A stretch of DNA of 11,781 bases, taken from an uncultured Lachnospiraceae bacterium. Lineage in GTDB: Bacteria > Bacillota > Clostridia > Lachnospirales > Lachnospiraceae. Below, piece after piece: positions 1 through 5,920 of the stretch. A program made the translations under genes and the position numbers. Positions within the stretch are counted from its first letter, which is position 1; each line of letters begins with the position of its first letter. The stretch spans positions 1 through 11,781 of the forward strand of contig CAJTOW010000118.1 of NCBI GenBank assembly GCA_910577655.1, in the 5' to 3' direction. The notes under the pieces were generated by a model. That model was not told where the DNA came from. It saw only the letters and a list, made by a program, of their open reading frames with translations, and ran no database searches.

Positions 1-458
1 AAAGATGGAAACCGGAATTATGTGAAACCGGGACCGGAAATATGGCTTTACCTGAGGAAATATGCGGACGGGGAGATAAAATACTTCGTTTCCAATGCAC
101 CGGGAGAACTCCCGTCCCATGAACTGGATAGGGCGGCCACACTGAGGTGGCCCATTGAGCAGTGCTTTGAAGAATGTAAAAGCAGTCTGGGAATGGGCCA
201 CTACGAGTGCCGGAGTTACCGGGGATGGAAACGTCATATGCTGTTTGTCATGATCGCGCACCTTTTTACTATCAGTATGCGGGAAATCCTTAAAAAAAAG
301 CAATTCCCCTGACCGTGCCGATGGTGGTAAAACTGATGCATGGGATTTTATCCTATACCGTTACAAACATGAAAGTTATTGTATGTTACCATATACGCAG
401 GAACCATCAGGCGTATCTCTCCCATAGGAAGACTACGCTCGCAAAAAGTTCGCTGTAG
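1..458 (+). CDS. IS701-like transposase, C-terminal part (5' end outside window, -1 frame switch)
   Basis: The reading frame is open from the first base, so the N-terminal part lies outside the window. The segment RWPIEQCFEECKSSLG, followed by HYECRS and a GW-x-RH motif, resembles the C-terminal catalytic region (glutamate of the DDE triad) of IS701-type transposases; this is family recognition from memory. The first frame stops at 310-312. The frame -1 to it continues without a break from about 300 to a TAG at 456-458 and reads PLTVPMVVKL, later RRNHQAYLSHRK, which looks like the natural end of such a transposase. The switch point is an A-rich slippery heptamer at 294-300. The gene is therefore either expressed by programmed -1 frameshifting or broken by one extra A. 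It ends two bases before a palindromic element. No terminal inverted repeat of the IS itself can be assigned. Confidence 0.75.
294..300 (+). other. Candidate -1 ribosomal frameshift site A AAA AAG
   Basis: In the incoming transposase frame the codons are CTT AAA AAA AAG, so the heptamer A AAA AAG sits in exact X XXY YYZ phase. Slippage by one base moves ribosomes into the frame that encodes the rest of the transposase C-terminus to 458. A weak stem (ACC at 312-314 with GGT at 326-328, extendable by two G-U pairs) lies about 11 nt downstream and could stimulate it. An indel in the run of eight A bases is the simple alternative. Confidence 0.5.
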
Positions 459-459
459 T

Positions 460-670
460 GCTAGAGTGTGTCTGAAAATTCATTCCCGCCATCTCCACAA
501 GGGATGCCTTCGGTGTGTACGCCCCACTTTGCGGTACACCGCAGGCGTCCCTTGGGATATTTGGGCCAAATTCAGGTTACATAGCCCACTATGCGCCCTT
601 CATTTGGCCCAAATCTCCAACAAACTGTGACGCACATCTGCCAGAAAGCAATTTTCAAACACACTCTAGC
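460..670. mobile_element. MITE-like palindromic element, copy 1 (211 bp)
   Basis: The ends are inverted repeats: GCTAGAGTGTGTCTGAAAAT at 460-479 against its near-complement up to 670 (AATTTTCAAACACACTCTAG at 650-669). Inside are two further hairpins. The first pairs 499-516 (AAGGGATGCCT, CGGTGT) with 536-553. The second pairs ATTTGGGCCAAAT at 559-571 with ATTTGGCCCAAAT at 602-614 and has an inner stem CATAG/CTATG (580-593) around a CCCA loop. There is no credible ORF. CTAG is present at both ends (461-464 and 666-669). A shorter related copy lies at 4299-4464. This is a non-autonomous mobile repeat by structure; which transposase moves it is unknown. Confidence 0.75.
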
Positions 671-767
671 CGATGTGGCTCAATCGCCAGGAATTTTAAC
701 GATATAACAGTGCATGCCAGACAGTTCACAAGTCTGTCTCCTGGCAGGAATACCCTTATCCGGCTGC
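671..767. other. Intergenic, MITE to argG stop, with a possible argG terminator hairpin
   Basis: The only structure seen is a stem-loop at 715-746: AGACAG (719-724) pairs with CTGTCT (734-739), and outer TGCC pairs with GGCA across a 3-nt bulge. On the minus strand it follows the argG stop by 21 nt but is not followed by a clear T-run, so it is only a weak candidate terminator for argG. Confidence 0.3.
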
Positions 768-2000
768 TCAGCTCTGATTCTGGTTTTTCTTGGCCTCTGC
801 CATCCGCATAGCACGCACCGTCAATGGCAGCCCGAACAGCGTGATGAAGCCGCTGGCATCATGGTGGTCGTAGAGATCACCGGTGGTGAAGGAGGCCAGG
901 GACTCACTGTATAGGGAATAAGGAGAGGTGGTGCCGGCCTTGGTGATGTTGCCCTTATACAGCTTGAATTTCACTTCTCCGGTCACATACTGCTGGGTAG
1001 ATTCCACAAATGCCTGGACAGCCTCCCGCAGGGGTGTGAACCATTTTCCCTCGTAGACGATCTGGGCCATCTTGTTGCCCATGTCCTTCTTGGTCTCCAT
1101 GGTAGCCCGGTCCAGAACCAGCTCTTCCAGCTGCTGGTGGGCTTCCATCAGGATGGTTCCGCCGGGAGTCTCGTAGATTCCCCTGGACTTCATGCCTACC
1201 ACCCGGTTCTCCACGATATCCACGATTCCGATGCCGTGTTTGCCGCCCAGCTCATTGAGCTTGCGGATAATGTCAGAGACCTTCATCTTCTCGCCATTTA
1301 CGCTGGTGGGGATACCCTTTTCAAAGGTCATGGTCACATACTCCCCTTCGTCCGGCGCCTTCTCCGGGGTATTGCACAGAACCAGCATATGTTCAAAGTT
1401 GGGCTCGCTGGACGGATCTTCCAGTTCCAGCCCTTCATGGCTGATGTGCCACAGGTTGCGGTCACGGCTGTAGCTGTGACTGTGGTCAAAGGGCAGGTCA
1501 ATGCCATGCTGCTTACAGTATTCGATCTCATCCTCACGGGACTGGATGGTCCATATATCCGTCATGCGCCAGGGAGCGATGACCTTTAAGTCCGGAGCCA
1601 GTGCTTTGATGCTCAGCTCAAAACGGATCTGGTCGTTGCCCTTGCCGGTAGCTCCATGACAGATGGCTGAGGCTCCTTCCTTGCGGGCAATCTCCACCAG
1701 ACGCTTTGCAATGGCCGGACGGGCCATGGAAGTGCCAAGCAGGTACTTGTGCTCATAGACCGCATTGGCCTGAACGCAGGGAATGATATAATTGTCACAG
1801 AAATCATCCACCACATCCTCGATATACAGTTTGGAAGCACCGGAGAGTCTGGCCCGTTCGTCCAGCCCGTCCAGCTCGTTGCCTTGTCCGCAGTCAATAC
1901 AGCAGCAGACAACCTCATAATCAAACTTTTCTTTTAACCAAGGAATAATCGTGGTGGTATCCAGACCACCGGAATAAGCCAGCACAACTTTCTCTTTCAT
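768..2000 (-). CDS. argG: Argininosuccinate synthase ArgG
   Basis: This cytosolic enzyme joins citrulline and aspartate, using ATP, to give argininosuccinate, the step before ArgH. The protein is 410 residues, normal for bacterial ArgG. Near the N-terminus is the ATP pyrophosphatase P-loop AYSGGLDTT (residues 8-16). Further on are ICHGATGKGNDQIRFE (113-128), the substrate-binding segment SYSRDRNLWHISHEG, and KSRGIYETPGGT, all typical of the family. The start was set at 2000 and not at an in-frame ATG nine bases upstream, because AGGAGG (2010-2015) directly abuts the upstream ATG but lies 9 nt from the chosen one, giving the usual MKEKVVLAYSGG beginning. It is transcribed divergently from argC. 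The argG promoter at 2195-2223 implies a leader of about 190 nt. There is no argH next to it in the window. Confidence 0.97.
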   Translation of the reverse strand: MKEKVVLAYSGGLDTTTIIPWLKEKFDYEVVCCCIDCGQGNELDGLDERARLSGASKLYIEDVVDDFCDNYIIPCVQANAVYEHKYLLGTSMARPAIAKRLVEIARKEGASAICHGATGKGNDQIRFELSIKALAPDLKVIAPWRMTDIWTIQSREDEIEYCKQHGIDLPFDHSHSYSRDRNLWHISHEGLELEDPSSEPNFEHMLVLCNTPEKAPDEGEYVTMTFEKGIPTSVNGEKMKVSDIIRKLNELGGKHGIGIVDIVENRVVGMKSRGIYETPGGTILMEAHQQLEELVLDRATMETKKDMGNKMAQIVYEGKWFTPLREAVQAFVESTQQYVTGEVKFKLYKGNITKAGTTSPYSLYSESLASFTTGDLYDHHDASGFITLFGLPLTVRAMRMAEAKKNQNQS

Positions 2001-2188
2001 GATCGTCATCCTCCTGAAAATATTTATTTATAAGCGGAACATACTTTGGTACCGTTATCTGGTATCTGCAGGCAGCCGCTTCCATATCTATAACAGAGCC
2101 GGCATCTGTCTGCCCTGCCACATGCAGGCGGCAGCCCTGGGCCAATGTGGGGGTACTTGTGACCGTTCCAGGAACTCTGATTCAGACT
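2001..2188 (-). other. Long 5' leader of argG
   Basis: From the predicted start of transcription near 2188 to the argG start there are about 188 nt with local GC-rich hairpins, for example CTGCC and GGCAG arms on the transcribed strand around 2117-2136. I looked for the T-box GGTGGNACC signature and did not find it, and no terminator-type U-run is present. No convincing leader peptide was found. Whether the leader is regulatory is unknown. Confidence 0.35.
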
Positions 2189-2194
2189 TTCATA

Positions 2195-2223
2195 AATATA
2201 CAACACTTCTTATAGAAATGCAA
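2195..2223 (-). promoter_or_regulatory. argG promoter
   Basis: On the minus strand TTGCAT (2218-2223) and TATATT (2195-2200) are separated by exactly 17 bp, a good vegetative sigma-factor promoter (4/6 and 5/6 matches). It points toward argG and is the best match in the leader region. Confidence 0.65.
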
Positions 2224-2252
2224 GTGGAAAATAAGAAAAATTCAAAAATATA

Positions 2253-2281
2253 TTGCATAATATGCACTAATAATGTATAAT
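2253..2281 (+). promoter_or_regulatory. Plus-strand promoter upstream of argC, back-to-back with the argG promoter
   Basis: TTGCAT (2253-2258) and TATAAT (2276-2281) are separated by 17 bp. Its -35 lies 29 bp from the -35 of the argG promoter and has the same TTGCAT hexamer. The AT-rich stretch also contains a small palindrome, TGCATAATATGCA (2254-2266), and a similar TGTATAATTATGAA (2274-2287), with centres about 20 bp apart. These loosely resemble a pair of ArgR boxes (consensus half-site TGAAT). Transcription from here would run through the 183-bp palindromic element before reaching argC. Confidence 0.5.
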
Positions 2282-2317
2282 TATGAAATCTTGCTGAAAC
2301 AGACGCCCTTGGATTTT

Positions 2318-2500
2318 GGAAAAAATTGTAACAGTTCAGACGGGCCATCTTCTTGCCTCCGAAAAGCACCGGGGACAAGAAGCCTTGGGCGTCAGCCCGA
2401 TGTCAAATCAGATAAGAAAGCGTTTATGCAAACAAAAGCATGTTTGCAACACATTTTCTTATCCGATTTGCCGCCCGTCTGAGTTGTTACAAAAATTCCT
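2318..2500. repeat. 183-bp multi-stem palindromic element upstream of argC
   Basis: The closing stem pairs GTAACAGTTCAGACGGGC (2328-2345) with GCCCGTCTGAGTTGTTAC (2473-2490) with only G-U pairs as exceptions, extended outward by GGAA/TTCC (2318-2321, 2497-2500). Within it are three more stems: CTTCTTG with CAAGAAG (about 2349-2382), GGGC with GCCC (about 2388-2397), and a long hairpin from 2408 to 2466 in which GATAAGAAA pairs with TTTCTTATC and TGCAAACA pairs with TGTTTGCA. It would fold as a four-way junction. The ends match the short GTAACAGTTCA palindromes elsewhere in the window, so it is probably a full-length member of a mobile repeat family. A cis-acting RNA role is possible but not shown. 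Confidence 0.7.
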
Positions 2501-2557
2501 TCCTGGCATCACAGTCGGTTGCCAATGGCGGATAAAGTGATAAAATTAAAAAAGTAC

Positions 2558-2586
2558 TTCCCATATTTGGGGAAAGTCACTATAAT
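2558..2586 (+). promoter_or_regulatory. argC-proximal promoter
   Basis: A perfect -10 box, TATAAT (2581-2586), is preceded by TTCCCA (2558-2563, 4/6 match) at 17 bp. Transcription would begin near 2593, giving a leader of about 85 nt for argC. It lies downstream of the 183-bp repeat, so the repeat would not be in this transcript. Confidence 0.6.
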
Positions 2587-2595
2587 GGTGGAAGC

Positions 2596-2643
2596 ATGGA
2601 GCGTGGGCCTCTTTGCCATCTCCGGCAGATGCCACGGAAATAA
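2596..2643 (+). CDS. Possible short leader peptide before argC (15 codons)
   Basis: An ATG at 2596 opens a 15-residue frame, MERGPLCHLRQMPRK, ending with TAA at 2641-2643, 33 nt before argC. Three of the 15 codons are for arginine (CGT, CGG, CGG). GGTGG a few bases upstream could serve as a ribosome binding site only in transcripts from the upstream promoter, because it lies at the predicted start of the proximal one. A small hairpin, CATCT/AGATG (2617-2631), overlaps it. It may be chance. Confidence 0.2.
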   Translation: MERGPLCHLRQMPRK

Positions 2644-2676
2644 ACTGGAAAATCGTTTGCACGAAAGGAAATGGAT

Positions 2677-3717
2677 ATGATCAAAGCAGGAATTATAGGC
2701 GCAACCGGCTACGCCGGTGCAGAACTGGTGCGCCTGCTATTACAGAGAGAAGATGTGGAAATTGTCTGGTATGGTTCCAGAAGCTATGTTGGAGAAGACT
2801 TTGCTTCTATATATAGAAACGTCAGCCACCTGGTGGAGGAACCCTGCAGGGATGACGATATGGAGAAGCTGTCCCGGCTGGCGGATGTGATCTTCACGGC
2901 CACTCCCCAGGGCTTTTGTGCCTCCCAGGTGACAGAGGGGATCTTGTCCAGGGCCAGGGTAATTGATTTAAGCGCGGATTTCCGCATCAAGGATGTGCAT
3001 ATTTATGAAGAATGGTACAAGCTGAAGCATGCGGCGCCCCAGCTCATAGAGGAAGCTGTGTATGGGCTTCCTGAAATCAACCGGGAGAAGATAAAGGGGG
3101 CCAGACTGATCGCCAATCCGGGCTGCTATCCCACCTGCTCCTTTCTGACAGTGTATCCTATGGTAAAGGAGGGACTGATTGATCCGGACACCCTGATCAT
3201 TGATGCCAAATCCGGCACCTCCGGGGCAGGGCGCAGCGCCAAGGTGCCAAGCCTGTACTGCGAAGTCAACGAGAGCATGAAGCCCTACGGCGTGGCATCC
3301 CACCGCCATACACCGGAGATTGAAGAGCAGCTGTCCTATGCGGCAGGCCGCCCGGTGACCATCAGCTTTACGCCCCATCTGGTTCCCATGAACCGGGGGA
3401 TCCTGGTGACAGCCTATGGAACCCTGACAAAGTCCGTGACCCCGGAGGAGGTAAAGGCTGTCTATGACAAATATTACGCAGATGAATATTTCGTCCGTGT
3501 CATGACCCCGGGCATGGTGCCCCAGACCCGCTGGGTGGAGGGCAGCAATTTTGCGGATATAGCATTCCAGATCGATCCCCGTACCCGCCGCCTGGTGATG
3601 ATGGGCAGCATCGACAATATGGTCAAGGGTGCCGCGGGGCAGGCGGTGCAGAACATGAACCTGATGTTCGGTCTGCCGGAAAATACGGGATTGAAGCAGA
3701 TCCCGGTATTTCCATAG
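2677..3717 (+). CDS. argC: N-acetyl-gamma-glutamyl-phosphate reductase ArgC
   Basis: This enzyme reduces N-acetylglutamyl phosphate to N-acetylglutamate semialdehyde with NADPH, the third step of ornithine synthesis. The 346-residue protein begins with MIKAGIIGATGYAGAELVRLL, a Rossmann nucleotide-binding segment with GATGYAG. The active-site cysteine lies in ANPGCYPT (Cys150). SGTSGAGRSA and the late MNRGIL segment also fit the family. A start at 2671 would leave one base after AAAGGA (2664-2669). The ATG at 2677 leaves 7 nt and gives the usual N-terminus, so it was chosen. It heads the plus-strand arginine cluster and is followed after 47 nt by the GNAT gene. Confidence 0.97.
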   Translation: MIKAGIIGATGYAGAELVRLLLQREDVEIVWYGSRSYVGEDFASIYRNVSHLVEEPCRDDDMEKLSRLADVIFTATPQGFCASQVTEGILSRARVIDLSADFRIKDVHIYEEWYKLKHAAPQLIEEAVYGLPEINREKIKGARLIANPGCYPTCSFLTVYPMVKEGLIDPDTLIIDAKSGTSGAGRSAKVPSLYCEVNESMKPYGVASHRHTPEIEEQLSYAAGRPVTISFTPHLVPMNRGILVTAYGTLTKSVTPEEVKAVYDKYYADEYFVRVMTPGMVPQTRWVEGSNFADIAFQIDPRTRRLVMMGSIDNMVKGAAGQAVQNMNLMFGLPENTGLKQIPVFP

Positions 3718-3764
3718 TGGTTTTCAAATGAAAGATTACTGAAATCCAGGAAGGATCTGTAACA

Positions 3765-4229
3765 ATGGGCGGAACCATGAGTATCATCATCCGTGAGATG
3801 GAAGCGGGTGATTATGAAAATGTCTACAAACTCTGGGAGCGCATCCAGGGCTTTGCCATCCGCTCCCTGGATGATTCCAGGGAGGGAGTGGAGCGTTTCC
3901 TGAAGCGCAATCCAGGCACCAGCGTGGTGGCGGAGCAGAATGGCCGGATCGTGGGGACCATCTTGTGCGGTCACGACGGACGTCAGGGAAGTCTCTATCA
4001 TGTCTGTGTGGAGAGAAGCTACCGCAAGCACGGAGTCGGCGCCAAGATGGTGCGTTTTGCGTTAAAGGCGCTCCAGAGGGAGGGCATCAGTAAGGTGACT
4101 CTGGTGGCCTTCACCAGCAATCATGTGGGAAACACGTTCTGGAAGCAGATGGGCTGGACAGAACGGGAGGATTTCAACTATTACGAGTTTATTATTAATG
4201 AAGAAAATATAACCAGGTTTGTCCAGTGA
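3765..4229 (+). CDS. GNAT-family N-acetyltransferase in the arginine cluster
   Basis: This is a single-domain GNAT protein of 154 residues. The acetyl-CoA pyrophosphate loop is visible as VCVERSYRKHGVGAKMV (R/K-x-x-G-x-G at 87-92), preceded by the beta-strand GRIVGTILCGHDGRQGSLYHV and followed by NTFWKQMGW, the usual C-terminal end of the fold. It begins 9 nt after AAGGA (3751-3755) and lies 47 nt after argC on the same strand. The substrate cannot be read from the sequence. Its position between argC and argJ suggests a role in arginine synthesis, perhaps as a short N-acetylglutamate synthase that primes the acetyl cycle. A general YpeA-like acetyltransferase is the alternative. No amino acid kinase domain of the classical ArgA is attached. 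Confidence 0.85.
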   Translation: MGGTMSIIIREMEAGDYENVYKLWERIQGFAIRSLDDSREGVERFLKRNPGTSVVAEQNGRIVGTILCGHDGRQGSLYHVCVERSYRKHGVGAKMVRFALKALQREGISKVTLVAFTSNHVGNTFWKQMGWTEREDFNYYEFIINEENITRFVQ

Positions 4230-4236
4230 TTCACGC

Positions 4237-4267
4237 GTAACAGTTCAAGGGGTATCTGAACTGTCAC
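4237..4267. repeat. Short GTAACAGTTCA palindrome after the GNAT gene
   Basis: GTAACAGTTCA (4237-4247) pairs with TGAACTGTCAC (4257-4267) over 10 of 11 positions around the 9-nt loop AGGGGTATC. It starts 8 bp after the GNAT stop and could slow transcription, but no T-run follows, so it is not called a terminator. The same sequence, including the loop, recurs inverted at 9872-9902. Confidence 0.7.
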
Positions 4268-4298
4268 AGCTGACAGACTCCGGTACTTATGGATGATG

Positions 4299-4464
4299 CC
4301 AGAGTGGTCTGGAAATTCATTCCCGGCATCTGCACGCCCCACTTCGCGGTATATTTGGCCCAAATTCACTTAACGTAGCCCACTACGCCGCGTTCATTTG
4401 GGCCAAATCTCCCACAAAGTGGAGCGCACAGCTACCGGAAAGCAATTTTCAGACACGCTCTAGC
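4299..4464. mobile_element. MITE-like palindromic element, copy 2 (about 166 bp)
   Basis: This is homologous to the element at 460-670: left end CCAGAGTGGTCTGGAAATTC, right end AGCAATTTTCAGACACGCTC then TAGC, and the same central hairpin. It lacks the flanks of the first internal hairpin (499-516 and 536-553 in copy 1). The central hairpin pairs ATTTGGCCCAAAT (4353-4365) with ATTTGGGCCAAAT (4396-4408) and CGTAG (4374-4378) with CTACG (4383-4387), with the CCCA loop kept. It sits between the GNAT gene and argJ. CTAG is intact only at the right end (4460-4463). It has no ORF. Confidence 0.75.
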
Positions 4465-4571
4465 GGTACACAGCATTGGAAATAACCTGGGAAGGCGCAT
4501 GCAGATATGCCGGGGAAAGCCCTGGCAGAGGCGGGATTTCATAAGAGGCACTGTGCCGGAAAGGATGATAT
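4465..4571 (+). other. argJ upstream gap
   Basis: Apart from the argJ ribosome binding site AAGGA (4561-4565, 6 nt before the ATG) I see no clear promoter, terminator or repeat between the MITE-like element and argJ. argJ may depend on read-through from argC. Confidence 0.4.
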
Positions 4572-5795
4572 ATGAATTATATAGACGGCGGTGTGACCGC
4601 AGCAAAAGGATTCCAGGCCGCCTCCACGGCAGCGGGAATCAAATACAAGGGCAGGAAGGATATGGCTATGATCTACAGCCAGAAGCCCTGCAGGGCAGCC
4701 GGAACCTTTACCACCAATGTGGTCAAGGCAGCGCCGGTCAAATGGGATCAGCAGATTGTGAGGGATTCGGCCTGTGCCCAGGCTGTGGTCATCAACGCAG
4801 GTATTGCCAATGCCTGCACCGGAGAGGAAGGCATGGGCTACTGCAGGGATACGGCAGAAGTGGCTGCGGCTTGTCTGGAGATCCCGGCGGATTCGGTGCT
4901 GGTGGCGTCCACCGGCGTCATCGGGATGCAGCTTCCGATGGACCGGCTGGCGGCAGGGGTACGGACTATGGTGCCTATGCTGGACGGCAGCCGGGAGAGC
5001 GGCCTGGAGGCTTCCAGGGCCATCATGACTACAGACACCAGGAACAAGGAGGCAGCAGTCCAGTTCCAGATAGGAGGAAAGACCGTCACCATAGGCGGTA
5101 TGTGCAAAGGCTCCGGTATGATCCATCCCAATATGTGCACCATGCTGGCCTTTGTCACTACGGATCTGGCGATCTCCAGGGAGCTTCTCCAGGAAGCCCT
5201 GAGTGAAGATATCAGGGACACTTACAATATGATCTCCGTGGATGGGGATACCTCCACCAATGACACAGTGCTTCTGCTGGCCAACGGCATGGCAGGTAAT
5301 CCGGAGATCACAGAGAAGAACCAGGACTATGAGCTGTTCTGCAAGGCGTTAAACTATGTCAATGAAACCCTTGCAAAGAAAATGGCAGGAGACGGAGAAG
5401 GCTGCACTGCTCTTTTTGAAGCAAAAGTAGTAGGAGCCGAGAGCAAAGCCCAGGCGGTGACATTGTCAAAATCCATCATTACCTCCAGCCTGACCAAGGC
5501 GGCTATATTCGGTCATGACGCCAACTGGGGCAGGATCCTCTGCGCCATGGGCTATTCCGGCGCTTTGTTCGATCCGGAAAAGGTGGATCTTTATTTTGAG
5601 AGCGCCGCCGGAAAGCTCCAGATCATCCGGGACGGCGTGGCCCTGGACTACAGCGAGGAGGAGGCCACAAAGATCCTCTCCCAGCCGGAGGTGACCGCCA
5701 TCGCTGATGTGAAGATGGGAAATGCCTCGGCTACGGCCTGGGGCTGTGATCTGACTTTTGACTATGTGAAGATCAATGCGGACTATCGGTCCTGA
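4572..5795 (+). CDS. argJ: Glutamate N-acetyltransferase ArgJ (possibly bifunctional)
   Basis: ArgJ moves the acetyl group from N-acetylornithine to glutamate, releasing ornithine and closing the acetyl cycle; some members also make N-acetylglutamate from acetyl-CoA. The protein is 407 residues, the usual length. The start ATG is 6 nt after AAGGA. The self-cleavage site lies in GSGMIHPNMCTMLAF, with Thr190 as the expected new N-terminal nucleophile. The preceding residue is Cys where Ala is most common. DGDTSTNDT, AIFGHDANWGRIL and the C-terminal NADYRS also fit the family. Whether it is mono- or bifunctional cannot be read here; the nearby GNAT gene leaves room for a monofunctional type. It is separated from argB by 125 bp that contain a palindrome. 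Confidence 0.97.
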   Translation: MNYIDGGVTAAKGFQAASTAAGIKYKGRKDMAMIYSQKPCRAAGTFTTNVVKAAPVKWDQQIVRDSACAQAVVINAGIANACTGEEGMGYCRDTAEVAAACLEIPADSVLVASTGVIGMQLPMDRLAAGVRTMVPMLDGSRESGLEASRAIMTTDTRNKEAAVQFQIGGKTVTIGGMCKGSGMIHPNMCTMLAFVTTDLAISRELLQEALSEDIRDTYNMISVDGDTSTNDTVLLLANGMAGNPEITEKNQDYELFCKALNYVNETLAKKMAGDGEGCTALFEAKVVGAESKAQAVTLSKSIITSSLTKAAIFGHDANWGRILCAMGYSGALFDPEKVDLYFESAAGKLQIIRDGVALDYSEEEATKILSQPEVTAIADVKMGNASATAWGCDLTFDYVKINADYRS

Positions 5796-5860
5796 GCAGA
5801 GACAGGCGCAGGAAAGCAGGTTTTATTGATTTTGTGTATTTGATTTTCGGATTATTAGCA

Positions 5861-5895
5861 ACCGTTCAGACAATCTTTGAACTGTTACGGTTTTT
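5861..5895. repeat. GTAACAGTTCA-family palindrome between argJ and argB, terminator-like
   Basis: On the minus strand this reads CGTAACAGTTCA, a 9-nt loop, then TGAACGG. The short arms GTTCA (5864-5868) and TGAAC (5878-5882) pair perfectly, and CCG/CGG can extend them with an asymmetric bulge. TTTTT follows on the plus strand (5891-5895), so it could be a weak intrinsic terminator or attenuator between argJ and argB. It ends 9 bp before the argB ribosome binding site. The rest of the 5796-5920 gap is AT-rich without a good promoter. Confidence 0.55.
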
Positions 5896-5920
5896 GCAGC
5901 AATGAGGAGGAACAGCAGTT

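Noticed and set aside
379..811. Small plus-strand frames within and after the MITE-like element
   Set aside because: They run through hairpin arms and have no ribosome binding site; the nucleotide repeat explains the sequence better.
1137..1589. Long plus-strand frames opposite argG
   Set aside because: They are antisense to a well-supported argG, lack ribosome binding sites and show no recognisable motif.
2001..2188. T-box riboswitch in the argG leader
   Set aside because: The conserved GGTGGNACC antiterminator sequence and a terminator U-run are both missing; only GGTACC is present.
460..4464. CRISPR array suggested by repeated GTAACAGTTCA and TTTGGGCCAAA units
   Set aside because: The units are widely spaced, palindromic and without regular spacers or cas genes.
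4499..5206. Plus-strand frame of 235 codons overlapping argJ
   Set aside because: It is an out-of-frame shadow of argJ with a Gly/Arg/Gln-rich composition and no family signal.
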